From Thiovibrio frasassiensis (GTDB lineage: Bacteria; Desulfobacterota; Desulfobulbia; Desulfobulbales; Desulfurivibrionaceae), in NCBI RefSeq assembly GCF_029607905.1, contig NZ_JAPHEH010000001.1, positions 2,261,530 to 2,325,529 on the forward strand: 64,000 nucleotides of DNA. The letters are read 5' to 3'. Both the position numbers and the translations under genes were made by a program. The notes beneath the pieces were generated by a model, which saw only the letters and a program-made list of their open reading frames with translations, ran no database searches and was not told the origin of the DNA. Shown here one piece after another: positions 53,828-62,333 of the stretch. The stretch's first letter is position 1. Each line of letters begins with the position of its first letter.

Positions 53828-55192
53828 ATGACAGAAAATACTTCGCAAAAAATTCGCATCTATATCCTCGACGATGAAATCGTTACAGTTCGGCGCCTTG
53901 TCCAGGCCCTGGGCAAGGATGGCTACGAGGTGGAGGGTTTTGTCACCGCCTCGGAGGCGATGGCGCGTTTTTCCGAAGTTCCGGCGGATGTTCTGGTTAC
54001 GGATGTGCGTCTCAACGATGCCGACGGCCTTGATATCTTGCTGCGGGTTACCGCATTGGCCCCGGCAACCAAGGTTATCTTGATGACCGGCTATGCCTCG
54101 GTCGATCATGCTGTCCGGGCCATGAAGGCTGGAGCCTATCACTACCTTGCCAAGCCTTTTCGGCTTGAGGAGCTGCGCAACGCTGTACGCGATGCTCTGC
54201 AAGGCGGCGGGCTGTCCGGCACCCTTGAGTCCGAGTCCGGACTTGCCGATCGTTTCGCCGGCATAATCGGCCGTTCCCCTGCCATGCTCGAAATCTTCAA
54301 AACCATCCGCCAGATCGCGCCGCTGAACTGTAACGTGCTTATTCAGGGGGAAAGCGGCACCGGCAAGGAATTGGTGGCCAAGGCTCTCCACAGTACCAGC
54401 GGTCGCGGTCAGCATCCCTTTATCCCATTTAATTGCGGGGCATTCAGTGAAGAATTGGTGGCCAACGAGCTTTTCGGCCATGAGAAGGGCGCCTTTACCG
54501 GCGCGGTGAGCACCAAGCTGGGGTTGCTTGAGGCGGCCAATGGCGGCACCGTTTTTCTCGATGAGGTTGGCGAGATGCCCATCCCCATGCAGATCAAACT
54601 GCTGCGGGTTATCCAGGAGCGGACCTTGCTCCGGGTGGGCGGCGTCGCCCCGGTCAGTATCAATGTGCGGCTCATTGCCGCGACCAATCGGGATATCGAG
54701 AAGATGATCGCCGCCGGCGAGTTCCGTCAGGATCTTTTTTACCGCCTTAAGGTGGTGATGATTAATATCCCGCCGCTTCGCAAACGGCGGGAGGATATCC
54801 CGCTGCTTGTTGAATATTTTGTCGCGCAAATTGCTACGCAGTTCGGTAAACCCGTGCCGGAAATCGCCTCGGATTTTCTGGATGCGCTTTCCTCGTATAC
54901 CTTCCCCGGAAACGTCAGGGAACTGCAGAATATCGTGGAGCGGGCAGTGGCCCTTTCCCGTGAGTCGGTTCTCACGGCCAGGGATCTTCCCCCGGATATC
55001 TTTTTTGGGGAAATTCAGCCCCCGGTACCGGAAAAAAACGCCAGCCACCTGAAGGCTCTGGAGCAGGAGCATATCAGCGAGGTATACCGGCGTACCGGCT
55101 TCAACCAGACGGAGACTGCTCGTCTGCTTGGTATTTCCCGCACCACCCTGTGGCGGCGGCTCAAGGATCTTAACTTTTTTTCCGAGAAATAG
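53828..55192 (+). CDS. Sigma-54-dependent response regulator (NtrC type)
   Basis: The 454-residue protein has a receiver (about 8-125; ILDDEIVTVRR, VTDVRLNDADG, KPFRLEEL), an AAA+ sigma-54 activator core (about 140-380; GESGTGKEL, the GAFTGA loop that contacts sigma-54, and DEVGEMP) and a Fis-type HTH at the end (ETARLLGISRTTLWRRL). It drives transcription from -24/-12 promoters when phosphorylated. A palindrome and such a promoter lie directly after the gene, so its target is probably the next operon. Confidence 0.95.
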   Translation: MTENTSQKIRIYILDDEIVTVRRLVQALGKDGYEVEGFVTASEAMARFSEVPADVLVTDVRLNDADGLDILLRVTALAPATKVILMTGYASVDHAVRAMKAGAYHYLAKPFRLEELRNAVRDALQGGGLSGTLESESGLADRFAGIIGRSPAMLEIFKTIRQIAPLNCNVLIQGESGTGKELVAKALHSTSGRGQHPFIPFNCGAFSEELVANELFGHEKGAFTGAVSTKLGLLEAANGGTVFLDEVGEMPIPMQIKLLRVIQERTLLRVGGVAPVSINVRLIAATNRDIEKMIAAGEFRQDLFYRLKVVMINIPPLRKRREDIPLLVEYFVAQIATQFGKPVPEIASDFLDALSSYTFPGNVRELQNIVERAVALSRESVLTARDLPPDIFFGEIQPPVPEKNASHLKALEQEHISEVYRRTGFNQTETARLLGISRTTLWRRLKDLNFFSEK

Positions 55193-55228
55193 TCGCCACC
55201 CCCCTTGTTTTCCGGCGATTTCCCCGTT

Positions 55229-55249
55229 GTTGTTCCAGTATGGAACAAC
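55229..55249. promoter_or_regulatory. Palindromic enhancer-like site
   Basis: GTTGTTCCA and TGGAACAAC are perfect inverted arms around GTA. The centre is about 150 bases upstream of the -24/-12 promoter at 55381, the usual distance for a sigma-54 activator binding site. The likely binder is the regulator encoded just upstream. Confidence 0.7.
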
Positions 55250-55379
55250 TGTTTCAACTCCAAAAAATACCATTATTACAATTAGTTGCATGGTTACCGT
55301 TTCAAAAGTGAACAGTATTCCCCCCATTCTACTTTCTGGCAATCATACAAAACAACACGCAAACAACAAGATAGATCTA

Positions 55380-55397
55380 GTGGCATGGTTAGTGCAT
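55380..55397 (+). promoter_or_regulatory. Sigma-54 (-24/-12) promoter
   Basis: TGGCATGGTTAGTGCAT matches the TGGCAC-N5-TTGCA consensus. The key GG (55382-55383) and GC (55394-55395) are separated by exactly ten bases. Transcription would begin near 55407, about 37 bases before the UspA-like gene. Confidence 0.75.
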
Positions 55398-55443
55398 TTA
55401 GCTCCGGCAAAGATTGCCCAAACAAGGCATCCGAGGAGCGTCC

Positions 55444-56004
55444 ATGGAAGCTGGTATTGCACTCCTCCTGACTGGCGCCAGTGTCGATCTTTCCGCCACC
55501 ATCCATGCCGTTGCGCTTGCCCGGCGAACCACCGGAATTCTGCATGCTGTTTGCAAGGAGGACCGGAGGAGCGCGGACAGAAAGAGTTCTGCGGCCAGGG
55601 AGAAACAGGAGCAATTGGTTTCTCTCGCAACCAGGCTCGGCAGCCAGGAAGGGGTAAAGATTCATACGCATATTCTGGAAAGGCTGACCGGTGAGCCGCT
55701 CATCAGGTTTTTGTGCGCGCACCGAATCTTCTGCCTTGTCCTCGGGGTCAATGACCGGAAGGGCTGGGAGCGTAAAACCCTTTGGCTGAACCTGTTGCGC
55801 AAGCAGTTGCAGAGCAGCGAAAATTGGTATCTGCCCGACCTGTGGTCTGCTATCATGACTCCATGGGACGCATCAACGCTTGAACGAGCTATTTCCGAGG
55901 TTAACAGCCGGTCCCATGCTTCGTCGCCGGGAGAAATTTCCCCGGCGGACAGTGAAAAGACCGACATTTTCTTTAATGTATTGCAACACAATAAGAATGA
56001 GTAA
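55444..56004 (+). CDS. UspA-like (universal stress protein-like) protein
   Basis: The 186-residue protein has an alpha/beta pattern at about 1-110 like a universal stress protein, with GIALLLTGASVDLSATIHA at the start and IFCLVLGVNDR at the middle, but lacks the standard ATP motif. A more variable C-terminal tail follows. ATG at 55444 is preferred. It is 12 bases before tauE and is first in the sigma-54 transcript. Its role is unknown. Confidence 0.65.
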   Translation: MEAGIALLLTGASVDLSATIHAVALARRTTGILHAVCKEDRRSADRKSSAAREKQEQLVSLATRLGSQEGVKIHTHILERLTGEPLIRFLCAHRIFCLVLGVNDRKGWERKTLWLNLLRKQLQSSENWYLPDLWSAIMTPWDASTLERAISEVNSRSHASSPGEISPADSEKTDIFFNVLQHNKNE

Positions 56005-56016
56005 GGGAGGAAGAAG

Positions 56017-56946
56017 ATGTACATGTATTTGCCAATAGCCCTCACCAGTGTGAATTATTTGGTGGTAATGGGCCTGGGACTGGGGGTCGGCCTGTTGTCC
56101 GGCCTCTTTGGGGTGGGCGGGGGGTTTCTCATGACCCCGCTCCTGATGATGATCGGCATTCCGCCGACAATTGCCGCGGCAACGGATGCCAACCAGATCG
56201 TGGCTGCTTCCGCTTCCGGAACCTTTTCCCACTGGCGTCTCGGTAACGTTGATTTCAAGATGGGGCTTTATCTTTTGATCGGCGGTTTTGCCGGCGGCGC
56301 AGCGGGCGTTCAGGTGATCAAGATTTTGCGTGCCACCGGCGGCGCGGATTTCATGATCAAAATGACCTATGTGATCATGTTGGGTGGGGTGGGCAGCTTC
56401 ATGTTTGTTGAAAGCCTCAATGCCATGCGCAAGCCCAAGCAGGCTCCGGCCGCTGCCGCCTCGGCAACTGCGGTGAAAGCGAAGAAGGTTGGCTTTTTTG
56501 CGTCCCTGCCTTTACAGGTTTACTTTGAGAAATCCGGGGTCACCCACTCGGCTCTGGTGCCTCTCGTTCTTGGTACCTTTGTCGGTGTTCTTGCCGCGAT
56601 CATGGGGGTTGGCGGCGGATTCCTTATGGTGCCCGTAATGATCTACATGTTGCGGATGCCCATGCATGTGGTCGTGGGAACCAGCCTCTTTCAGATCCTT
56701 TTCACCTGCATCGAGGTCACCTATCTCCAGGCGTACTCCAACCATACGGTTGATTTTATGCTTGCCCTGCTTCTCCTTATAGGTTCGGTTTTTGGCGCCC
56801 AGATCGGGACCGTGCTCGGGAAGAAGCTCCATGGCGACCAGTTGAAGATTTTGCTTTCCATCATCGTTCTTGCGGTTACGGTCAAGATTGTTCTGGAGCT
56901 GGTTATGGAGCCTTCCATTCTTCTTTCCTATGCGGGAGGCCACTAA
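56017..56946 (+). CDS. TauE/SafE family sulfite exporter
   Basis: The 309-residue membrane protein has about eight helices and the two-half TauE pattern GLLSGLFGVGGGFLMTPLLM and GVLAAIMGVGGGFLMVPVMI. The family exports sulfite, sulfoacetate or related anions. It is followed directly (one base) by the TIGR02186 gene, which often travels with it. In a sulfur-using anaerobe it may manage sulfite or thiosulfate. Confidence 0.92.
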   Translation: MYMYLPIALTSVNYLVVMGLGLGVGLLSGLFGVGGGFLMTPLLMMIGIPPTIAAATDANQIVAASASGTFSHWRLGNVDFKMGLYLLIGGFAGGAAGVQVIKILRATGGADFMIKMTYVIMLGGVGSFMFVESLNAMRKPKQAPAAAASATAVKAKKVGFFASLPLQVYFEKSGVTHSALVPLVLGTFVGVLAAIMGVGGGFLMVPVMIYMLRMPMHVVVGTSLFQILFTCIEVTYLQAYSNHTVDFMLALLLLIGSVFGAQIGTVLGKKLHGDQLKILLSIIVLAVTVKIVLELVMEPSILLSYAGGH

Positions 56947-56947
56947 T

Positions 56948-57742
56948 ATGAAACGCACACTCAAGAATTTTTCGCACCATCTTGTTGCCGCGGCCGTTGC
57001 TTTCTTCGGGCTTGCCGTCCTGTCCGTACCCGCAGCCCAGGCCTTGACCTGCTCGGTTACTCCCGATAACATTCCCATCACCTTCACCTATCATGGTGCG
57101 CAGCTCTCGATCACCGGTCAGAGCGCCAGTGCCGATGACCTGATTGTCACCATTACCAGCGAACCGGCTGATACCGCTTTGAAATACAAGGAAAAGGTCG
57201 GTGGTTTGGTCTGGATGAAAAAGGGCACCTTGGAGTTCAAGGATGCGCCACGCATCTATATGCTGCACAGTACCGCAGATCTGAGCCGTATTCTGGGCGC
57301 TGCCGAACTCAATCAGAATATGCTCGGCTACGACGCCCTGCGCGGACACATCCGGATTGAAGACAGTACGGGGAAACCGGCGGACGGGAAATGGTTCGAT
57401 GAATACCTTAAGTTCAAGAAGCAGGAAAAGGTCTATGACGTTCAGGAAGGAACTGTTGTCCGCCAGCATGGAGTGGACGGTAACACCTATCAAGTGAATG
57501 TTGCCTGGCCCTATCAGGCCCCTCCGGGGATCTATACGGTTGAGGTTCTTGCCGCCAGAAACGGCAAGCTTGTTGATCGGGCCACGACCCATTTTGAGGT
57601 CAAGAGTACCGGGATGGTTGCAGCCCTTTCAAAAATGGCCTTTGACCAAGCCGGCTTGTATGGCATAATGGCTGTTATCATTGCCTTGATCGCAGGTTTG
57701 GCAGTTGGTGCCATTTTCAAGAAGGGTGGCGGCAGTCACTGA
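56948..57742 (+). CDS. TIGR02186 family membrane-anchored protein
   Basis: The 264-residue protein has a signal peptide (about 1-35), a beta-rich periplasmic domain with ADLSRILGAAELNQNMLGYDALRG, and a C-terminal membrane helix (about 236-256). It matches the TIGR02186 pattern, a family found beside TauE/SafE exporters. It is likely the exporter's periplasmic partner. Start ATG 56948 lies one base after the tauE stop. Confidence 0.88.
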   Translation: MKRTLKNFSHHLVAAAVAFFGLAVLSVPAAQALTCSVTPDNIPITFTYHGAQLSITGQSASADDLIVTITSEPADTALKYKEKVGGLVWMKKGTLEFKDAPRIYMLHSTADLSRILGAAELNQNMLGYDALRGHIRIEDSTGKPADGKWFDEYLKFKKQEKVYDVQEGTVVRQHGVDGNTYQVNVAWPYQAPPGIYTVEVLAARNGKLVDRATTHFEVKSTGMVAALSKMAFDQAGLYGIMAVIIALIAGLAVGAIFKKGGGSH

Positions 57743-57763
57743 TCTAATTTCGTAACTATTTTT

Positions 57764-57816
57764 AATCAGCATGGGGCGGGAAAGGGGTGCCTGACCTGTT
57801 CCCATGCTGATTTTTT
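57764..57816 (+). terminator. Terminator-like hairpin / possible attenuator
   Basis: AATCAGCATGGG (57764-57775) and CCCATGCTGATT (57801-57812) are a perfect 12-bp inverted repeat, followed by T57811-T57816. The loop of 25 bases is large. It may split expression of the upstream sulfur genes from the PEP-synthase-like genes. Confidence 0.65.
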
Positions 57817-57830
57817 CAGGACCGCACAGC

Positions 57831-60422
57831 ATGCCCCTCCGTGACTTCCTGAAAGGATTTTCCGCCCCACGTTGGCTCACTCCCAAGACCTGTCGGCCAC
57901 TCCCTCTCGTATTCTCCCAGTTTCGTGAAGTACTCAAAGCAAACAATTCGGCCCTTGAGATAATCGCCGATATGGGCGAGAAACTGAGCGGCGAATATCT
58001 TTTTGATCTCCGCTATGTGGAATCCACGGTTGAAGAGATGATTACGGCCATGCGTCGTGCCATTGATGCAATCAATATTTTGACCGAGGACCAGTTCGTC
58101 GCACTCAATGAGGTTTTTACTCCCATGGAGACAAGGGTCCGGGCGATCCTTAACAAACGCGACGACAGGGACGGCTTGTCTCTACTCTGGCTTGCCGAGG
58201 TCGAGACCCGACACTGGCCTTTGGTGGGTGGCAAGGCCGCGCATCTTTCCGAACTGCTCCATAACCCCAAGGTTCGGGTGCCTGAAGGTTTTGTGATCAC
58301 TGCCAGTCTGTTCCACGAGCTCCTCGACCTGAACGGGATCAGACCGGAGTTTGACCGGTTTGAACAGCTGCTTTCCGAGCATCTTCCCGACGAAGAGGCG
58401 CTCGAGGCTTTACGTCTTCTTCTCCATGAAAAAGTGTTGCATGCTGTGCCTCCAGCCGGTTTTCTTGCTGCCTTGTCCGACTCCCTCAAGAAACTTGGGG
58501 AAAGTTGTCCTTCTCCTCTTTTTCTTGCCGTTCGCAGCAGTGCTCAGGAAGAGGATATGGATTTCTCTTTTGCCGGGCAGTTTCATTCCGTTCTGCAGGT
58601 TCCGCCCCAGGCCGAGACCGTCTATTATGCCTATCTGCAGGTGGCGGCCAGCCTTTTTGGTGCCAAGGCCATCCTCTACCGGCGTCAGGTCTTTCCCGAA
58701 GGCGGCACCATGTCCATTGCTGCCTGCTGCCAGCGCATGATTATGGCCCAGGCCAGCGGCATTATCTATTCCGTTGATCCCATGGAGCCTGGTTCGCAGA
58801 GCATGGTCGTGGTCGGCGCTTTGGGGCAGGGGCAAGCGGTGGTTGAGGGGCAGGTTCCCACGGATTTTTTCCGGATCAGTAAAGGGGAGGTGGTGCAGGT
58901 TCTTGAGCGGGTGATCGCCGCAAAGCACGAAGCTCTGCTCCCAACCGGGGATGCGGACGGCGGTTTGGAGATGCACGCGATTCCGGAGGCACAGGTTGAG
59001 GCCCCCTGTCTTGAGGACCATATTCTTTTGGAGCTTGGTGGACTGGCCCTGCATCTGGAGACCTTTTTTAAGCGCCCCCAGGATATCGAATGGACTCTTG
59101 ACCCCCAAGGCATTCTTTATATCCTCCAATCCCGTCCTCTGCTGATCACGGAGAGTGCCCAGGGAGCCCCCCGTCTTTCCGAAAAACTAGAAGGTTATGA
59201 ACTTATCGCGGCCGATGTTGGCCGGGTCGCCCAGCAGGGTATTGGCGCCGGGCCGGTCTATTGGGTGGAAACCTTGGCCGATCTCAAGGATTTTCCCGAG
59301 GGTGCGGTACTTATCAGCCATCGTGACTCCTCCCAATTTGTTCAGGTTATGCAGCGGGCCGCAGCCATTGTTACCGAAGTGGGCACCCCGGCGAGCCATA
59401 TGGCCACCCTCTGCCGCGAGTTTCGGGTTCCGTGCTTGGTCGGAGTTCCGGATATCATGAGCAAGGTGACTCCCGGCGAGGAAATCACTGTGGACGCAGA
59501 GGATCGCCGGATTTACCGGGGCAGGGCAGTGGAGCTTCTCACCTATCAGGCGACCACCACCATGGACCTGAACATGGCCCCCGAATTCCGCATGCTGCGC
59601 CGTATTCTTCGGGAGGTTTCCCGATTGAATCTGGTTGACCCGTTGATGCAGGATTTTAAGCCGGAAGGGTGCAAGACCTTCCACGATGTGCTGCGCTTCA
59701 TTCATGAAACCGCGGTGCTGCATCTGGTGGATCTGGGGAGGGATGATCACTGTTTTCCCGGCGGTCTGGCACGACGACTGGACCTGCCTATTCAGGCCGG
59801 GATCCTTGCCATCGACATCGGCGGCGGTATTGCCCCGGACGCCCCGCGCGATCAGATTCCTTTTTCCGCCATCCGTTCGATCCCCTTCCGGGCCATCCTC
59901 CAGGGGATGCTTTTTCCCGGGGCCTGGCATCAGGAAACCATGCCGGTAAGCTTCAGGGACATGATGCACAGCATGATGACTACCCCGCAGGATACCCTTT
60001 CCGGACAGTACACCGGGCATAATATCGCCATCATCAGTGAAACCTATGTGAACCTCTGCTTCCGCTTCGGCTATCATTTTAATATCATCGACGCCTTCTG
60101 CCACGACGTGGAACGCGACAATCATATCTATTTTCGCTTCTTGGGCGGAGCCACCGATATTGCCAAGCGTTCGCGGCGGGCGACCCTCATCGCCACCATC
60201 CTGGAAGCCTTTGACTTCAGCGTTAAAACCAGGGGGGATCTGGTCATTGCCCGGACCGGCAACCTGGTGCAGAGTGAAATGGAGCGGACCCTGGATATTC
60301 TTGGCCGGCTGATCGGCTTCACCCGGCAGTTGGATGTGCAGATGACCGACGATCAGGTCGTGGCCCGCTATGCCGAGGCATTTCTCATGGGAGATTACGG
60401 CGTTGTTGCCGAAAAACGATAG
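57831..60422 (+). CDS. PEP-synthase-like protein A with unknown C-terminal domain
   Basis: The 863-residue protein has a helical N-domain (about 15-120; NNSALEIIADMGEKLSGEYLFD), an ATP-grasp PEP/pyruvate-binding domain (about 125-430; VGGKAAHLSEL, AVRSSAQEEDMDFSFAGQFH) and a mobile phosphohistidine domain with H523 in GTPASHMATLCRE. The normal TIM-barrel pyruvate domain is missing; residues about 570-863 are something else (IDIGGGIAPDAPRDQ, YFRFLGGATD). So it may phosphorylate a different acceptor. ATG 57831 (AGGA nine bases before) is preferred over ATG 57804, which lies in the hairpin. A receiver gene follows at 16 bases. Confidence 0.88.
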   Translation: MPLRDFLKGFSAPRWLTPKTCRPLPLVFSQFREVLKANNSALEIIADMGEKLSGEYLFDLRYVESTVEEMITAMRRAIDAINILTEDQFVALNEVFTPMETRVRAILNKRDDRDGLSLLWLAEVETRHWPLVGGKAAHLSELLHNPKVRVPEGFVITASLFHELLDLNGIRPEFDRFEQLLSEHLPDEEALEALRLLLHEKVLHAVPPAGFLAALSDSLKKLGESCPSPLFLAVRSSAQEEDMDFSFAGQFHSVLQVPPQAETVYYAYLQVAASLFGAKAILYRRQVFPEGGTMSIAACCQRMIMAQASGIIYSVDPMEPGSQSMVVVGALGQGQAVVEGQVPTDFFRISKGEVVQVLERVIAAKHEALLPTGDADGGLEMHAIPEAQVEAPCLEDHILLELGGLALHLETFFKRPQDIEWTLDPQGILYILQSRPLLITESAQGAPRLSEKLEGYELIAADVGRVAQQGIGAGPVYWVETLADLKDFPEGAVLISHRDSSQFVQVMQRAAAIVTEVGTPASHMATLCREFRVPCLVGVPDIMSKVTPGEEITVDAEDRRIYRGRAVELLTYQATTTMDLNMAPEFRMLRRILREVSRLNLVDPLMQDFKPEGCKTFHDVLRFIHETAVLHLVDLGRDDHCFPGGLARRLDLPIQAGILAIDIGGGIAPDAPRDQIPFSAIRSIPFRAILQGMLFPGAWHQETMPVSFRDMMHSMMTTPQDTLSGQYTGHNIAIISETYVNLCFRFGYHFNIIDAFCHDVERDNHIYFRFLGGATDIAKRSRRATLIATILEAFDFSVKTRGDLVIARTGNLVQSEMERTLDILGRLIGFTRQLDVQMTDDQVVARYAEAFLMGDYGVVAEKR

Positions 60423-60437
60423 CTTGGAGATGGAACA

Positions 60438-60821
60438 ATGAGCGAAACAAATATGCGTCTGCTGGTGGTGGATGACGAACCCATCGTCGGCAAGCGGCTC
60501 AAACAGGTGTTCGGTAAGATCGGCTTCGAGATCGAGACCTATACCGATTCGGCCACCGCCCTTGCGGCAGTGGCGGAAAAACCCTTTGACATCGTGGTGA
60601 CCGACCTTAAGATGGAGGGAATTGACGGGATCGAGGTGCTGAAACGGGTCCGGGCCATGAATCCCGAGACCCGGGTGATCATCATTACCGGCTACGCCTC
60701 GGCGGACACCGCGGAACTGGCACAGGAGCATGGCGTTTTTGCCTTTCTCGCCAAGCCTTTCCGATTGGATGAATTGAAACAGGTCATTTACCGGGCCATG
60801 GAAACCGACAGAGCGAAATAA
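60438..60821 (+). CDS. Single receiver response regulator
   Basis: The 127-residue protein is a receiver: LLVVDDEPIVGKRL, IVVTDLKMEGIDG (phospho-Asp about 57), IITGYAS and AKPFRLDELKQ. There is no output domain. It overlaps the kinase gene start by one base (TAATG), so the two are translated together. It lies inside the PEP-synthase-like cluster. Confidence 0.93.
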   Translation: MSETNMRLLVVDDEPIVGKRLKQVFGKIGFEIETYTDSATALAAVAEKPFDIVVTDLKMEGIDGIEVLKRVRAMNPETRVIIITGYASADTAELAQEHGVFAFLAKPFRLDELKQVIYRAMETDRAK

Positions 60822-62332
60822 TGAGCCCCAGCTTCAACTTACCTCCGTCAACGCAGAGCCCGGTCATTCAGGCGGCCCCCCCTGCGAAACAGCGGCCTTG
60901 TCGGTTCCTTTTTCCCGGCATCCGTTCTCTCCGGGGAAAGCTCCTCTTTACGATCTGCATTGTCGCCGGCCTCGGCATCATCGCCACGGCCACCGCCACC
61001 TATGCCCTCTGGCGCATGGAGGACAAGATCCGGATCATCGAGTCCTTCTATGAGTTGAATCAGAAGGTGCTCGAGATCAGACGCTACGAGAAAAATTATT
61101 TTCTGTTCAACGATCGGAAGGATCTGTTGAGCGCCCTTGACTATGTGGATCAGGTCAGGGCCTCCATTGTCGCGGTGAAGGCGGTTCTCCTTGAGAATAA
61201 AAATGATCTGGAAACGTTGTATGACAAGGAACTTGGTCAATACGAAGCCATTTCCCGCCATATTTTAAGTGATCGGATTTCTCCGCAGAATAAACAAGCA
61301 CTGGAAAACTCTTTGCGCAAGCACGGCCAGGACATCACCAAGGCTATTTTTGATATGGATGCCCGGGCGCGGGTTCGGGTGGAGCGAGAGGTTGCCGGCT
61401 ACCAGAAATCCGCGGTACTCATTCTTGCCCTGGCGGTGGGGCTTGGCACCGTATTGGTTTTTTACATGATGCGTTGGATCATGCGCCCGCTTACCGCCAT
61501 CCGCGAGGCTTCGGCCAGGATCATGCAGGGAGAGATGAACTCCATCCCGATGGATGATGAAGTCCTTTGCTCGGTGGAAGGGATCGAGCTGGTCAATTCC
61601 CTCAATCTTATGCTCCAGGCCCTGAATACGAAACAGAACCAGCTGGTGCAGTCGGAAAAGCTTGCGGCCATCGGCAAGGTAACCGCGGGCATCGCCCATG
61701 AGATCAACAACCCGCTGAACAATATCTCGCTCACCGCCGAGGTACTTTTAGAGGATCTGCCCAACCTGGCGTGCAGCGAACGGATGGATATGGTCCGCGA
61801 TATCCTGGTGCAATCCGATCGGGCCCGGGAGGTGGTACACCATCTGCTTGAGTTTTCCCGCACCCGCAAGAGTAATGTCTTGGAGCCGGTTGATCTGGTG
61901 GCGCTGGTGGAAAGTTCTATTGCCTTGGTCAAAAACCAGTTTCGGTTGGGTGGCATTATTTACCATTACGACCATCCCGAGCAGCCGGTGCTGGTCAGCG
62001 GCAATTCCAACCACTTGCAACAGGTCCTGGTAAACCTGATGCTCAACGCGGTCCAGGCCATGCAACCCAACGGCCGTCTCGATCTGATCGTGGGGGCTGA
62101 GCAAAAAGTGGCCCTGATCGTAGTGCGTGACACCGGGGCGGGCATCGCCCCCGAGGCCTTGAGCCATATCTTTGATCCGTTTTTCACCACCAAGAACGAG
62201 GGAACCGGACTCGGTCTCTCCTTGAGCTACGCCATTGTCAAGGACCATGGCGGTGACATCGTGGTGGAGAGTGAACCCGGCAAGGGAACGACCTTCAGGC
62301 TCACCTTCCCCCAATTGTCCTCGGAAGCCTGA
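60821..62332 (+). CDS. Membrane sensor histidine kinase
   Basis: The 503-residue protein has one membrane helix at about 42-62, a helical periplasmic sensor (about 63-185; NQKVLEIRRYEKNYFLF, similar to bundle-type sensors), a second membrane helix (about 190-210), HAMP, a HisKA box with AHEINNPLNNISL and an HATPase domain (DTGAGIAPEAL, GTGLGLSLS). It senses an outer signal and phosphorylates the preceding receiver. It starts one base into the receiver stop. Confidence 0.92.
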   Translation: MSPSFNLPPSTQSPVIQAAPPAKQRPCRFLFPGIRSLRGKLLFTICIVAGLGIIATATATYALWRMEDKIRIIESFYELNQKVLEIRRYEKNYFLFNDRKDLLSALDYVDQVRASIVAVKAVLLENKNDLETLYDKELGQYEAISRHILSDRISPQNKQALENSLRKHGQDITKAIFDMDARARVRVEREVAGYQKSAVLILALAVGLGTVLVFYMMRWIMRPLTAIREASARIMQGEMNSIPMDDEVLCSVEGIELVNSLNLMLQALNTKQNQLVQSEKLAAIGKVTAGIAHEINNPLNNISLTAEVLLEDLPNLACSERMDMVRDILVQSDRAREVVHHLLEFSRTRKSNVLEPVDLVALVESSIALVKNQFRLGGIIYHYDHPEQPVLVSGNSNHLQQVLVNLMLNAVQAMQPNGRLDLIVGAEQKVALIVVRDTGAGIAPEALSHIFDPFFTTKNEGTGLGLSLSYAIVKDHGGDIVVESEPGKGTTFRLTFPQLSSEA

Positions 62333-62333
62333 A

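Noticed and set aside
53789-55342. Long open frame (517 codons) on the minus strand across the sigma-54 regulator
   Set aside because: It mirrors the plus-strand gene; its translation is low-complexity and has no domain, while the plus frame has full receiver, AAA+ and Fis motifs.
59187-60731. Long minus-strand open frame opposite the PEP-synthase-like gene
   Set aside because: No family features, and it would cover the well-supported receiver and PEP-like genes.
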